Shown here: positions 17,032 through 25,079 of the stretch, piece after piece
Numbering within the stretch: the first letter of the stretch is position 1
How the letters are laid out: every line of letters begins with the position of its first letter
Source: Streptomyces malaysiensis subsp. samsunensis
GTDB taxonomy: Bacteria > Actinomycetota > Actinomycetes > Streptomycetales > Streptomycetaceae
DNA: 64,000 bases
Direction: 5' to 3'
Assembly (NCBI RefSeq): GCF_024519315.1
Contig: NZ_JANIIC010000032.1
Span: forward strand, 1 to 64,000
The notes under the pieces: model-generated
The model's input: only the letters and a program-made list of their open reading frames with translations
Told to the model about the DNA's origin: nothing
Databases searched by the model: none
Position numbers and translations under genes: made by a program

Positions 17032-17391
17032 TCACTGGTCGGAGTAGCTGAAGTCGCCCACGGTCCAAGCGCTGACGTCATCGATCGCCACGCGGTACAT
17101 CCCGCCTGTCTCCGGGATCCCCACCGTGCCCTGCAGAATCCGCGACACATGGAAATGCAGATGCGTGGGCGCCTTCTCCTCACACGTCGTAGCGGTGAAG
17201 ACACCAGAGAATCTATTGAGACTGGCCGAGTCCGCCAGGACCTCGGACACCCGCTGCCGCCAGACAGCTTCGGGAGCCAACCGACCCGTGATGACAGCAC
17301 CACCGGCGACCACAGTCAGAGTCATCTGGTTGCTGTGCCCGGACTCCACCAAGGCCGCGACATCAACAAGCAGTTCGTCAGGCTTCGACAT
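17032..17391 (-). CDS. Small conserved protein, possibly gas-vesicle GvpU-like
   Basis: A 119-residue protein (MSKPDELLVDVAALVESGHS...). The segment MTLTVVAGGAVITGRLAPEAVWRQRV resembles GvpU-type accessory proteins, where a short beta segment with a glycine pair precedes a helix, but the similarity is weak and no other gas-vesicle genes are nearby. The remainder (APTHLHFHVSRILQG...YRVAIDDVSAWTVGDFSY) looks beta-rich. There is no signal peptide. The function should be treated as unknown. Confidence 0.6.
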   Translation of the reverse strand: MSKPDELLVDVAALVESGHSNQMTLTVVAGGAVITGRLAPEAVWRQRVSEVLADSASLNRFSGVFTATTCEEKAPTHLHFHVSRILQGTVGIPETGGMYRVAIDDVSAWTVGDFSYSDQ

Positions 17392-17467
17392 GAGAAGCGA
17401 TTCTAATCAACGCCGCTCGGTCCGTTTGAGTGGTGGCGCCGGTGCGATAGCCGTTCGGCGGTGGGAA

Positions 17468-17503
17468 CCAGCGGGGGCAGCCGTTAACGGCTGCCCCCGC
17501 TGG
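17468..17503 (-). terminator. Terminator of the XRE/DUF397 operon
   Basis: A perfect 36-base palindrome (arms CCAGCGGGGGCAGCCGTT), 13 bases beyond the DUF397 stop codon on the minus strand. Confidence 0.88.
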
Positions 17504-17516
17504 GGAGTTGGGTGGT

Positions 17517-17750
17517 TCAGGTGGTGGGGAACTCCCCGCGCTTGACGGCGGAGACGAACGCCGACCACGCGGACGGCTCGAATACGAGCGCAGGGCCGTG
17601 CGGGACTTTGCTGTCGCGGACGGGCACGGTGGCGTGGCCACGCGCTACTTCGAGGCATTCGCCCTGAGGCGTACTTCCTCCGCTGTAGCTGGACTTGTGC
17701 CACCCGGTGAGGGTGGACGCGTCTGAGACGGTGTGCTCACTGCTGACCAT
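17517..17750 (-). CDS. DUF397 small regulatory partner protein
   Basis: 77 residues with the full DUF397 pattern: WHKSSYSGGSTPQGECLEVA, then VPVRDSKVPHGPALVFEPSAW and AFVSAVKRGEF. In Streptomyces these proteins are encoded beside XRE regulators with a DUF5753 domain. Here the start (ATG 17750, GGAGGA upstream) overlaps the end of the XRE gene by 14 bases, so the two are coupled. An upstream ATG at 17774 is less likely. Confidence 0.88.
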   Translation of the reverse strand: MVSSEHTVSDASTLTGWHKSSYSGGSTPQGECLEVARGHATVPVRDSKVPHGPALVFEPSAWSAFVSAVKRGEFPTT

Positions 17751-18561
17751 GTGCGTGTTCCTCCGCTGCCGCACTGACGAGGGCCAGTGACTTCTGTTGC
17801 GACAACGCGTCGCTCAGGGCAAGAGCGTAGGCGGTCTGGCTGGCGGCCACCAGCGCAGGATCGTCCATCAAGTTGCCGGTGAGAAAGCCTTCGACGTAAC
17901 CCACCGGAGCAGAGTCCGGGAAGCTCATGAGTGTGAGCAGACTCTCCAGGAGCGCATGCGCCCCCACGTCGTACGGCAGTACGTGCAGCCGGATCCGTCC
18001 CGCCTCGGCCATGTCCCCGATCCTGCGCAACTGCTCGGCCATGACCTGTGAGCCGCCGACGCGACGCCGGATGACGGCCTCGTCGAGCAGCGTCCAGATG
18101 ACGGGCTGAGCGGGTCCGTCGAGGATGCGGCGGCGTTTAGTTCGGATGACAACCGCCTCGTCAAGTTCCTCTGCCGTGTAGTTCGGCCGGTAGGCACCGA
18201 AGAGAGCGCGCGCGTAGTCGTCGGTCTGAAGCACACCAGGAACCAGCGACAGCGCGAACTGCTGGATCACCGTGGCCTGTTGCTCCAGCTCGGCCATGGC
18301 CGCGAAGTGGTCCGCGAACTTCGACTCCAGATCCTCCAGCCACCGCGCGAAGAACCCGTCCGTTCCCAGCGCCCGGTCGATCCGCGCCGCGTCGTCGGGC
18401 TTCGGTAACCGCCTGCCCGCCTCGAAATGGCTGATCAGCGTGGGCGAGCACACCACGCGCTCACTCAGTGCCTCCTGTGTCATATCGGCCGCTGTGCGCC
18501 GGATCCTCAACTCCTCCCCGTACTTCTCCCTCGGGGTGCGTGGCCTCCGATCCATCTCCAT
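17737..18561 (-). CDS. XRE-family regulator with DUF5753 domain
   Basis: A 274-residue protein. The N-terminal helix-turn-helix (about 13-55, GEELRIRRTAADMTQEALSERVVCSPTLISHFEAGRR, split here by reading only) is followed by the DUF5753 ligand-binding-like domain, with the typical LVPGVLQTDDYARALF and VIWTLLDEAVIRRRVGG segments. GGGAG precedes the ATG. Codon 52 is TTA (plus-strand positions 18406-18408), so translation may need the bldA tRNA. It is coupled to a DUF397 partner and diverges from two small genes. Such pairs affect antibiotic production and development in streptomycetes. Confidence 0.9.
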   Translation of the reverse strand: MEMDRRPRTPREKYGEELRIRRTAADMTQEALSERVVCSPTLISHFEAGRRLPKPDDAARIDRALGTDGFFARWLEDLESKFADHFAAMAELEQQATVIQQFALSLVPGVLQTDDYARALFGAYRPNYTAEELDEAVVIRTKRRRILDGPAQPVIWTLLDEAVIRRRVGGSQVMAEQLRRIGDMAEAGRIRLHVLPYDVGAHALLESLLTLMSFPDSAPVGYVEGFLTGNLMDDPALVAASQTAYALALSDALSQQKSLALVSAAAEEHAHGQQ

Positions 18562-18670
18562 GGCTGACTCCCTGAGTTGAAAACTGTGCTGTCAGACCCG
18601 CCCTCCTAGCAGCGTAGCCAGAGTCACCTCCACTCTGTGAGGAATGCGCCACACAGCGTGAAGAAACTGA

Positions 18671-19024
18671 ATGGAGCTGATGAGCGTGATGACCGGGCTG
18701 CGCCTGCTGCCGTGGACGGACCCCGACGGAAAGCCGTGTTATCTGTCGTCGGATGACGGGAGCAGCCCTCTGAGCCGACGGGCAGACGCGATCGAGGCCG
18801 TACAGGTGTCGATGGCGGCCGAACTCCTCCGGCACGCCCGGGTGCTGCTGGACGCCCCCAGGGCGGACAAGCGAGAACTCCGCTACCTCGCGGAGCGGCT
18901 GTGTGAGGCGCTGCGCGATGTGCTGCGGGTCGCCGAGAGCAGGGGCGCCCGCCTGCCCTCGTTCGACGAAGGCGACGGCCCGGACGTGATTACGGCGCCT
19001 GGCGGCGCTGCGGGGTCGTCGTGA
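18671..19024 (+). CDS. Small conserved protein divergent from the XRE gene
   Basis: 117 residues. The N-terminal part, MTGLRLLPWTDPDGKPCYLS, is followed by a helical middle (DAIEAVQVSMAAELLRHARVLL...LAERLCEALRDVLRVAES). No known domain, signal or membrane segment is visible. The start is uncertain among ATGs at 18671, 18680 and 18689; only weak GGAG sites are present. It overlaps the next reading frame by four bases (GTGA), implying translational coupling. The divergent position suggests it belongs with the XRE/DUF397 pair. Confidence 0.65.
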   Translation: MELMSVMTGLRLLPWTDPDGKPCYLSSDDGSSPLSRRADAIEAVQVSMAAELLRHARVLLDAPRADKRELRYLAERLCEALRDVLRVAESRGARLPSFDEGDGPDVITAPGGAAGSS

Positions 19025-19271
19025 CCGACTGGCGGATTGGTCCGGTTCCGGGCCGGGGCTTGCGCAGGGTGAACGGTGGGGAACTCGCGTTGCCGCTCCA
19101 GATCAGCAGGGGCGGGCGGCATCAAGCGATCGCCGAGCTTGAGCTGACGCCCGCGGAGGCGGAGCGGCTGCACGCGGCCCTGTGTTACGCGCTTGGTGAG
19201 CAGCCCCGCCCCCCGACGCGCCCGAGTGCCGTCGGCCTGTCCGCTACCCGGGCGGCCGACAGCGGTACTGA
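19021..19271 (+). pseudogene. Small XRE-associated protein, probably frameshifted (no stop before its terminator)
   Basis: Starts at a GTG overlapping the upstream stop. The first ~60 codons encode a good protein ending LTPAEAERLHAALCYALGEQ, clearly related to the 91-residue protein at 54112-54387 (LHAELCYVLGDS). After that the frame has no stop codon and runs antisense through the carboxypeptidase gene. Adding one C to the C6 run just after GAGCAGCCCCG (near 19205-19210) would bring the TGA at 19269-19271 into frame. That gives an 83-residue product ending 21 bases before a perfect terminator. A real one-base deletion or a homopolymer sequencing error are both possible. Confidence 0.7.
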
Positions 19272-19292
19272 AGACGGCCGCCCCGGGGCCCT

Positions 19293-19339
19293 CGCGAAGC
19301 GCCGTCCCGGCGGGGATACCGCCGGGACGGCGCTTCGCG
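19293..19339. terminator. Bidirectional terminator
   Basis: A perfect 21-bp stem (19293-19313 with 19319-19339) and a 5-base loop, between the small plus-strand gene and the minus-strand carboxypeptidase. Confidence 0.92.
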
Positions 19340-19362
19340 TGCCATACGGCCCCGGCTCGGGC

Positions 19363-20718
19363 TCAGGCGCAGTACTGCGCTTCCTTGCCGATCGAGCGGT
19401 ACATGCAGTCCGCGTTCTCCACGAGTTGGAGCACCGCGTCGCGGTTGCGGCTGGTCTCGCGGTCGATGACCTCGTCGGGCGGGTAGAAGCCGCCGGCGCC
19501 GGAGGAGGTCGGGTACATCTCGAAGGTGTAGGCGAAGACCTTCTGGGTGCCCCACAGATAGTCGTCGATGGCGCCGTCGGTGATGTAGAGCTCGCTGGAC
19601 TGCTCGGGGGTGTAGCCGTTGCTCGCGGCCATCTTCTTGCCGACCGCGGCGAAGGCGTCGTAGTCGTCCCGCGTCATGCCGGTGGTGGTCTCGTCGTACG
19701 TCCAGCCGAAGGGCCACAGCACCAGTTCGCTGTAGGTGTGGAAGTCGATCGCGGCCTTGATCTGCTGCTTGCCGCCGACGACGCGGCTACGCGCGAAGTC
19801 GGCCACGACCTTCACCTCGGGGGCGGAGGCGGCGCTGGGCCCGCGGTAGGTCTCGGAGCCGGGCGAGCCGGAAGAGCCGCCGCAGCAGCCCCATTTGAAG
19901 TCCCAGTTGCGGTTGAGGTCGGTGCCGACGGACGAGGAGCCGGAGTTGGGCTGGCGGTTCTTGCGCCAGCTGCGGTAGGAGCCGGTGGCGATGTCGTACT
20001 CGCCGCCGTCCGGGTTCACATCCGGGACGATCCAGATCTCCCGGCCGTTGACCGCGTTCGTGATCCGGGAGTCGCTGCCGTAGCCCTCGGTGAACTGCCG
20101 CACCAGATAGAGGGCCATCTCCACGGTCAGATGCTCACGCGCGTGCTGATGGGCGGTGAAGAGGACCTCGGGTTCGCTCTCGTCCGTGGCCACATTGTCG
20201 CTGATCTTGAGCGCGACGATATCGCGGCCCTCGTACGACTTTCCGATGACGCGCTTGCTGAGAATGGCCGGATACTTGGCCACCGCCGCGTTGATCTCGG
20301 CATTGGCCTCGGCGTAATTGTGGTACTTCGCATCGGCCGAGGGGAAGTCGAACGGCTTGGCGGACCTGCCCTGGCCGCGGTCGGGCGGGCCCGGGAGGGC
20401 GGTGAGCCGGTGGCCGAGCGCGCGCAGCCGCTCGGCCTGCGCCGCGTCGGCGGTGACGACCAGGGAGCGGGCGTCCACCTCGTCGATGGACACACCCGTG
20501 GCGGCGATCGCGGTGCGGGCGGCCGGGGTGGTGGGGCCGGAGACCTCGTACTGCTTCACGCTCGGGTCGGCGGCGGTCTCGGCGGCGGATGGGGCGGTGC
20601 GCCCGGTGCCTGGCCGGGGCGCGGGGTCGTCGGCCCGAGCTGCCATGGGTGCGGCGAGTGCGAGGGTGAGCAAGGCGGTGAGGGCGGTGGCCCGTCTGCC
20701 GCGGATGCGACGTCGCAT
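19363..20718 (-). CDS. Secreted zinc carboxypeptidase (M14 family)
   Basis: A 451-residue pre-pro-enzyme that should remove C-terminal amino acids outside the cell. A signal peptide (arginine-rich start, LTLALAAPMAARAD) is followed by a propeptide (about 30-120) and the M14 catalytic domain. Zinc ligands are H192 and E195 (HQHAREH) and H327 (DFHTYSE). The catalytic glutamate is E400 in YTFEMYP. SVGTDLNRNWDF matches the substrate-binding Asn-Arg motif. AGGAGA precedes the ATG. It resembles carboxypeptidase T/SG-type enzymes of Streptomyces. It diverges from a secreted serine protease across a 126-base gap, suggesting joint control of extracellular protein digestion. Confidence 0.92.
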   Translation of the reverse strand: MRRRIRGRRATALTALLTLALAAPMAARADDPAPRPGTGRTAPSAAETAADPSVKQYEVSGPTTPAARTAIAATGVSIDEVDARSLVVTADAAQAERLRALGHRLTALPGPPDRGQGRSAKPFDFPSADAKYHNYAEANAEINAAVAKYPAILSKRVIGKSYEGRDIVALKISDNVATDESEPEVLFTAHQHAREHLTVEMALYLVRQFTEGYGSDSRITNAVNGREIWIVPDVNPDGGEYDIATGSYRSWRKNRQPNSGSSSVGTDLNRNWDFKWGCCGGSSGSPGSETYRGPSAASAPEVKVVADFARSRVVGGKQQIKAAIDFHTYSELVLWPFGWTYDETTTGMTRDDYDAFAAVGKKMAASNGYTPEQSSELYITDGAIDDYLWGTQKVFAYTFEMYPTSSGAGGFYPPDEVIDRETSRNRDAVLQLVENADCMYRSIGKEAQYCA

Positions 20719-20844
20719 GACATCTCCTGGGGGGTGAGGGGCGAGCGACTGCTGCGCCAGTGTTCGGCCATGCGCATGACATGCGCAGGGGTGGGAAATG
20801 GTCGAAGCCGAAGGAATCTCTCATCGAGGGAAGGAACCCCCCGC

Positions 20845-21687
20845 ATGAACAGATCTCTCGTCGGTGCGCTCTCGGCCCTGTTACTGGGCGGCGCGACCCT
20901 CGTCGGCGCGGGTGCGGCACCCGCGACGGCCGCGTCCCCCGCCAAGGCACCGAAGGCGGTCGACTTCGCGGGCACGGTGGCGCTCAGCAACTGCTCCGGC
21001 TCCGTTGTCCGGACGCCGGGCTCGGCCGACAGCGACCCCGCGCTCGTGCTCTCCAACGGCCACTGCCTGGAGAGCGGCTTCCCCGGCGCGGGAGAGGTGA
21101 TCGTCGACCAGCCGTCGAGCCGGAGCTTCACCCTGCTGACCGCCTCGGGTGGCAGCGCCGGCACCGTACGCGCGAACAAGGTCGCGTACGCGACGATGAC
21201 CGACACCGACATCTCGCTGTACCAGCTGACGTCCACATACGCCCAGATCCAGTCGGCGTACGGCATCAAGGCACTACCGCTGTCGGACAGCCACCCGACC
21301 CAGGGCTCCGCCATCAATGTGGTCTCCGGCTACTGGAAGAAGATCTACTCCTGCAATATCGACGGATTTGCATACCGGCTTAAGGAGGGCGACTGGACCT
21401 GGAAGGACTCGGTCCGCTACACCTCCGCCTGTGACACGATCGGCGGAACGTCGGGCTCTCCCGTCGTCGACCCGGCGTCCGGCAAGGTCGTGGCCGTGAA
21501 CAACACGGGCAACGAGGACGGCGCCCGCTGCACCCTCAACAATCCGTGCGAGGTGGACGAGAGCGGCGCGGTGACGGTGCGCAAGGGCATCAACTACGCC
21601 CAGGAGACGTACGGCATCACGAAGTGCGTGACCACCGGCAACAAGATCGACCTGAACCTGGCGGGGTGTGTGCTGCCCAAGCCGTAG
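20845..21687 (+). CDS. Secreted trypsin-like serine protease (S1 superfamily)
   Basis: A 280-residue protein. A signal peptide (MNRSLVGALSALLLGGATLV...APATAA) precedes a chymotrypsin-fold domain. The likely catalytic triad is H73 (LSNGHCLE), D122 (MTDTDISLY) and S203 (GGTSGSPVV). Four or more cysteines suggest disulfides. Codon 13 in the signal peptide is TTA (20881-20883), so expression may depend on bldA. GGAAGGAA lies just before the ATG. A much longer frame runs into this start from upstream but is spurious. The gene is divergent from the M14 carboxypeptidase. Confidence 0.88.
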   Translation: MNRSLVGALSALLLGGATLVGAGAAPATAASPAKAPKAVDFAGTVALSNCSGSVVRTPGSADSDPALVLSNGHCLESGFPGAGEVIVDQPSSRSFTLLTASGGSAGTVRANKVAYATMTDTDISLYQLTSTYAQIQSAYGIKALPLSDSHPTQGSAINVVSGYWKKIYSCNIDGFAYRLKEGDWTWKDSVRYTSACDTIGGTSGSPVVDPASGKVVAVNNTGNEDGARCTLNNPCEVDESGAVTVRKGINYAQETYGITKCVTTGNKIDLNLAGCVLPKP

Positions 21688-21699
21688 CGAACACCAGTA

Positions 21700-21740
21700 C
21701 GCCGGTGTGCCCCGCCCATCGCGGGCGGGGCACACCGGCG
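21700..21740. terminator. Terminator between protease and chitinase genes
   Basis: A perfect 18-bp stem (21700-21717 with 21723-21740) between convergent genes; usable from both sides. Confidence 0.9.
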
Positions 21741-21770
21741 CACCTCGAACCTTCGTTCCCGCTCTGTGGC

Positions 21771-22781
21771 CTAGAGCCCGTGGACGTGCGGGCCGACCGC
21801 CTTGGACCAGGCGTTCCCGCTGGCCGCGTCCCAGTTGGTGGACCAGGTCATCGCGCCACGGATGCCGGGGTACGTCTTCGACGGCTTGAAGGAGCCGCAG
21901 CCGGAGCCCTTGGCGAGGCAGTCGAGGGCGTCGTTGACCACGCCCGGCTCGACATAGCCGGAGCCGGCGCCGCTGGTGGAGGCGGGCACGCCGATGCCGA
22001 CCTGGGACGGGTCGAGCCCGTTCTCCAGCTGGATACAGGCGAGCGCGGTGAGGAAGTCGACCGAGCCCTGCGAGTAGACCTTGCCGTCACAGCCCTGCAT
22101 CGAGCCGCTGTTGTAGTACTGCATGTTGACGACCGTCAGGAAGTCCTTGATCCCCAGGGCGGTCTTGAAGTACTCGGTGGACGCCGACTGCATGTCGATC
22201 GTCTGCGGCGCCATGGTGACCACGACATCGCTCTTCTTGTCGTGGACGGCCTTGAGCGCCTTGGTCATGTAGGTGGAGTTGACGCCGTTCTCCAGGTCGA
22301 TGTCGACGCCGTTGAAGCCGTACTCGTCCATCAGACCGGTGATGGAGGAGGCGAAGGCGTCGGCCGAGGCGTCGTCGCTGACCGAGATCGTGCCCTTCTC
22401 GCCGCCGACGGAGATGATCACCGACTTGCCGGCCGCCTGCTTGGCCTTGATGTCGTCCTTGAACTGCTGCTCGTCGCTGTAGCCGGTGGCGGGGTCGAGC
22501 TTGAAGTCGACGGCTCCGGGCGAGCCGGTGGCGTCCGCGAAGGCGACCGCGATGATGTCGTAGTCGTCCGGGACGTCCGAGAGCTTCTGGGTTGTCGCGC
22601 CGTTGTCGAAATTTTGCCAGTAGCCGGTGACGGCGTGCTCGGGGACGGCGGCGGCGCTCTGGCCGGCGTCGGAGTGGTCCTCGGACGCGTTGGCCGAACC
22701 TGCGGATATCAGCCCTCCAGCAGCGAGGGCGACGACTGCGGCGGCTCCGAGCAGCCGCTTGGTGAACTGTGCGCGTACCAC
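21771..22781 (-). CDS. Secreted GH18 chitinase
   Basis: A 336-residue enzyme that cleaves chitin outside the cell. A signal peptide ends near SAGSANAS (about residue 32), followed by a single GH18 barrel. The catalytic motif reads FNGVDIDLE, giving D160, D162 and the acid E164; the usual first Asp of DGxDxDxE is Asn here. VIISVGGEKG and MTWSTNWD are further family motifs. No chitin-binding domain is present. GTG start with GGAGG at 6-base spacing. A DasR-like site lies about 80 bases upstream, as expected for chitin-regulon genes. Confidence 0.92.
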   Translation of the reverse strand: MVRAQFTKRLLGAAAVVALAAGGLISAGSANASEDHSDAGQSAAAVPEHAVTGYWQNFDNGATTQKLSDVPDDYDIIAVAFADATGSPGAVDFKLDPATGYSDEQQFKDDIKAKQAAGKSVIISVGGEKGTISVSDDASADAFASSITGLMDEYGFNGVDIDLENGVNSTYMTKALKAVHDKKSDVVVTMAPQTIDMQSASTEYFKTALGIKDFLTVVNMQYYNSGSMQGCDGKVYSQGSVDFLTALACIQLENGLDPSQVGIGVPASTSGAGSGYVEPGVVNDALDCLAKGSGCGSFKPSKTYPGIRGAMTWSTNWDAASGNAWSKAVGPHVHGL

Positions 22782-22860
22782 GACAGCCTCCGTACGTGGG
22801 GGGATGTGGGGGGAGGTGGTGCGAGTGTGCGTTCAGGGGCCCCTGTGGCGTGGATATAAG

Positions 22861-22875
22861 GTGGTCCAGACCAAT
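22861..22875. promoter_or_regulatory. DasR-responsive element (dre)-like site
   Basis: GTGGTCCAGACCAAT closely resembles the palindromic dre consensus (TGGTCTAGACCA core). DasR represses chitin and N-acetylglucosamine genes in Streptomyces and is released by glucosamine-6-phosphate. The site is 80 bases upstream of the chitinase GTG. Confidence 0.75.
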
Positions 22876-23022
22876 GCCGTTGTCAACCCCGCGCGACATC
22901 TTCCCCGCACGGGAGGGTGAAAAATGCGGATGAGGGGGCCAAGAGCGGTTGCGCTCCCGGCCCCCCTTGGCCCCTCCTCGCGGAAGGGCCCCATGGCCCC
23001 CTCGCGGAAGGGGCCGCGTCAC

Positions 23023-23122
23023 GCTAGGGCAGACCGTGGACCTTGGGGCCCACCGTGTTCGACCACGCGTTGCCCGCCGTCGCGTCCCAGTTGGTGGACT
23101 AGTTCATCGCGCCGCGTAGACC
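23023..23122 (-). pseudogene. 3' relic of a second GH18 chitinase
   Basis: Read on the minus strand, this stretch encodes G-L-R-G-A-M-N-stop-S-T-N-W-D-A-T-A-G-N-A-W-S, followed by T-V-G-P-K-V-H-G-L-P-stop. It is nearly the same as the last 34 residues of the intact chitinase next door. The Trp of MTWSTNWD has become TAG. Everything upstream of the Gly-Leu-Arg is missing and replaced by the sequence leading into the TnpB-related gene. GC-rich repeats of CCTCGCGGAAGGGGCC at 22974-23010 probably mark its old terminator. Confidence 0.85.
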
Positions 23123-23167
23123 CGAGAAAGTAACTGTCAGCTTGTTCGAAGACCGTGGTCGGCCGTC

Positions 23168-24982
23168 ATGTCCTTCGTACGGGTGAACGAGACGAGTTCC
23201 CGGGACGGCGCAGGTGCTGGGAACGCATGCTCGGTGGTGGCGGGTGAGTTCGGCGCGACTGGGAGGAGGCGGCTGGTGGCGCGCAAACGTGGCAGGAAGC
23301 GTGAACTTCGTGTGCTGGCCGCTCCGTTCGTCGTGGCCCCGCCATCGGGGACACGGATCAGGGGCCGCCTGCGGCTGAGTCCGCCCGATGAGAAGGTCCT
23401 GCGCCTGGTGGGCGAGCATCTCGGTCGCCACCAGCGGGCCGACTTGGCCGAGCGGGTCCGGATCGGTCGGGCCAGCGGGAAAGACAGGCAGCGGGCGGAG
23501 CGGAAGAAGAAGCTCACCACAGTGTCCTCGGCCCGCTGGGCGGGGGCGATGACCCGTGTCAGCGAGGACCAGTTCCAGCTGTCGATGCGTTGCCTGTACG
23601 ACGAGCGCGCCGGCTTGCGACGAGCCATCCGCGTCATCGGCCGCCGCCTGGCCGCCCCGTGCGGCAAGAGGTCGAGCAACGGTGTGCGTGGCTACGCCGA
23701 TCGACATGAGCGGGCCCTCAAACAGCGCCGTTTGCAGGTGCTTGAGGCCCGGTTCGCCGTAGTGGAGCGGAAGATCGCCGCAGGGCGGCCGTCGATCACG
23801 GTCGGCGGTCGCCGCCTGGCACGAGTGCGACACCGTCTTGCCGGGGCGCAACTGACCGAGGCCGAGTGGCGTCAGCGGTGGGAGGCCGAGCGGCTGTTCC
23901 TCACCGCGGATGGCGAGTCTGGTGCCCCGCACGGCAACTACACCATCGCCGTGGACCCAGCTGATGGCGCGGTGTCTCTCGTGCTGCCCGAGCCGTTGCG
24001 GCACTTGGCCAACGCTCCAAGGGGCCGATACCGGCTGGGCTGCGGTGTGGTCTTCCAACACCGGTGTGGCGAGTGGCTGGACCGTGTCACCGCCCACCGG
24101 GCCGTGCGCTATGACATCACCTGTGACCCGGCCCGCGGCCGCTGGTACCTGGACGCGTCCTGGACGGCCGACACGGCCGAGCCGCCCAACCTGGATGAGG
24201 TCAAGGCCCCTGGTGCGCGGCTCCTGGGAGTCGACCTCAACGCGGACCACCTGGCCGCCTGTGTGCTCGACCGGCACGGCAACCCGATCGGCGAACCGGT
24301 CACGATCCCGTTGGACCTGACCGGCCCGGCGGCCACGCGGGACGGACGGCTGCGCGCCGCGATCAGTGGGCTGATCGCCCTCGCTCACGAGCACGGCTGC
24401 GTGGGGATCGCGATCGAGGATCTGGGTTTCGCCGACGCCCGCGTCACCGGTCGGGAGACCATGGGCCGTGGCAGGCGCGGCAAGACGCTCCGCCGCACGG
24501 TGTCGGGCATCCCCACCGGCCGCTTCCGCGAACGCCTGCGCGGCATGGCCTACCACCGGGGCCTGGTCGTCATCGCGGTCGACCCGGCGTACACCAGCCG
24601 CTGGGGCGGACAGCATTGGACCCGGCCTCTTCAGGACCAGTCGCGGAAGACTACGGTCACCCGGCACCACGGTGCCTCGGTGGCCATCGGACGGCGCGCC
24701 CTCGGGCACGGGATCCGGCGTCGGCCAGGTGTGACCGCCCACCACCGGAGGATGGTTGAGCGGAGAGCTACCGGCCAGGCCGTATCCCTCCCACGGGCGT
24801 GCGGGACCGCGAGCCCACCCAGGACGACGGGCTCGCCCACCAAGGGCGGCAAGACTCGACCGCGCCGAGGTGACCAACTCGCGCTGTTCCCCGACCCCCA
24901 AGACCGTTTGGAGGGTCACCGGACCACCGGTCCGAGTTATGGCGAGTTGGTCAACGCTGACCAACAAGCCCAGGAGCGGTAA
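23168..24982 (+). CDS. TnpB-related RuvC-like protein (IS200/IS605 accessory family)
   Basis: A 604-residue basic protein. The C-terminal half has RuvC-like motifs: D356 in LLGVDLNADHLAACV, E417 in IAIEDLGFAD, and a third segment AVDPAYTSRWGGQHW (D472). Where TnpB has its last catalytic Asp (DRDxNAAxNI) this protein has TRHHGASVAIGRR, with H500/H501. The CxxC zinc ribbon is also absent. The N-terminal part (RIRGRLRLSPPDEKVLRLVGEHLGRHQR, listed as read) matches the actinobacterial TnpB-related group by memory. No TnpA is adjacent. It lies directly against a chitinase relic. The exact start is uncertain. Confidence 0.78.
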   Translation: MSFVRVNETSSRDGAGAGNACSVVAGEFGATGRRRLVARKRGRKRELRVLAAPFVVAPPSGTRIRGRLRLSPPDEKVLRLVGEHLGRHQRADLAERVRIGRASGKDRQRAERKKKLTTVSSARWAGAMTRVSEDQFQLSMRCLYDERAGLRRAIRVIGRRLAAPCGKRSSNGVRGYADRHERALKQRRLQVLEARFAVVERKIAAGRPSITVGGRRLARVRHRLAGAQLTEAEWRQRWEAERLFLTADGESGAPHGNYTIAVDPADGAVSLVLPEPLRHLANAPRGRYRLGCGVVFQHRCGEWLDRVTAHRAVRYDITCDPARGRWYLDASWTADTAEPPNLDEVKAPGARLLGVDLNADHLAACVLDRHGNPIGEPVTIPLDLTGPAATRDGRLRAAISGLIALAHEHGCVGIAIEDLGFADARVTGRETMGRGRRGKTLRRTVSGIPTGRFRERLRGMAYHRGLVVIAVDPAYTSRWGGQHWTRPLQDQSRKTTVTRHHGASVAIGRRALGHGIRRRPGVTAHHRRMVERRATGQAVSLPRACGTASPPRTTGSPTKGGKTRPRRGDQLALFPDPQDRLEGHRTTGPSYGELVNADQQAQER

Positions 24983-25079
24983 AGTGACGACGGACCAGGA
25001 CAGGGGCAGTAAAGAGACAGGGGCAGTAAAGACCTGCGGCCGCCGCCGCTCGGCGCCGATGTGAGACGGGGTAGCCGAC
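24983..25079. repeat. Short direct repeat at the right edge of the TnpB-related gene
   Basis: The word GACAGGGGCAGTAAAGA occurs twice in succession (about 25000-25032), just after the TnpB-related stop codon, with a related GGTAAAGTGACGACGG before it. It may mark the element end or a guide-RNA-like 3' region, but no target-site duplication could be recognised. Confidence 0.4.

Noticed and set aside
17032..17391. Firm gas-vesicle GvpU assignment
   Set aside because: Only one short segment resembles GvpU and no other gvp genes are present, so it is left as unknown with a tentative note.
19021..21687. An 888-residue plus-strand frame
   Set aside because: Its middle is antisense to a clear M14 carboxypeptidase and its end is the separate serine protease with its own signal peptide; only the first ~60 codons are a real gene start.
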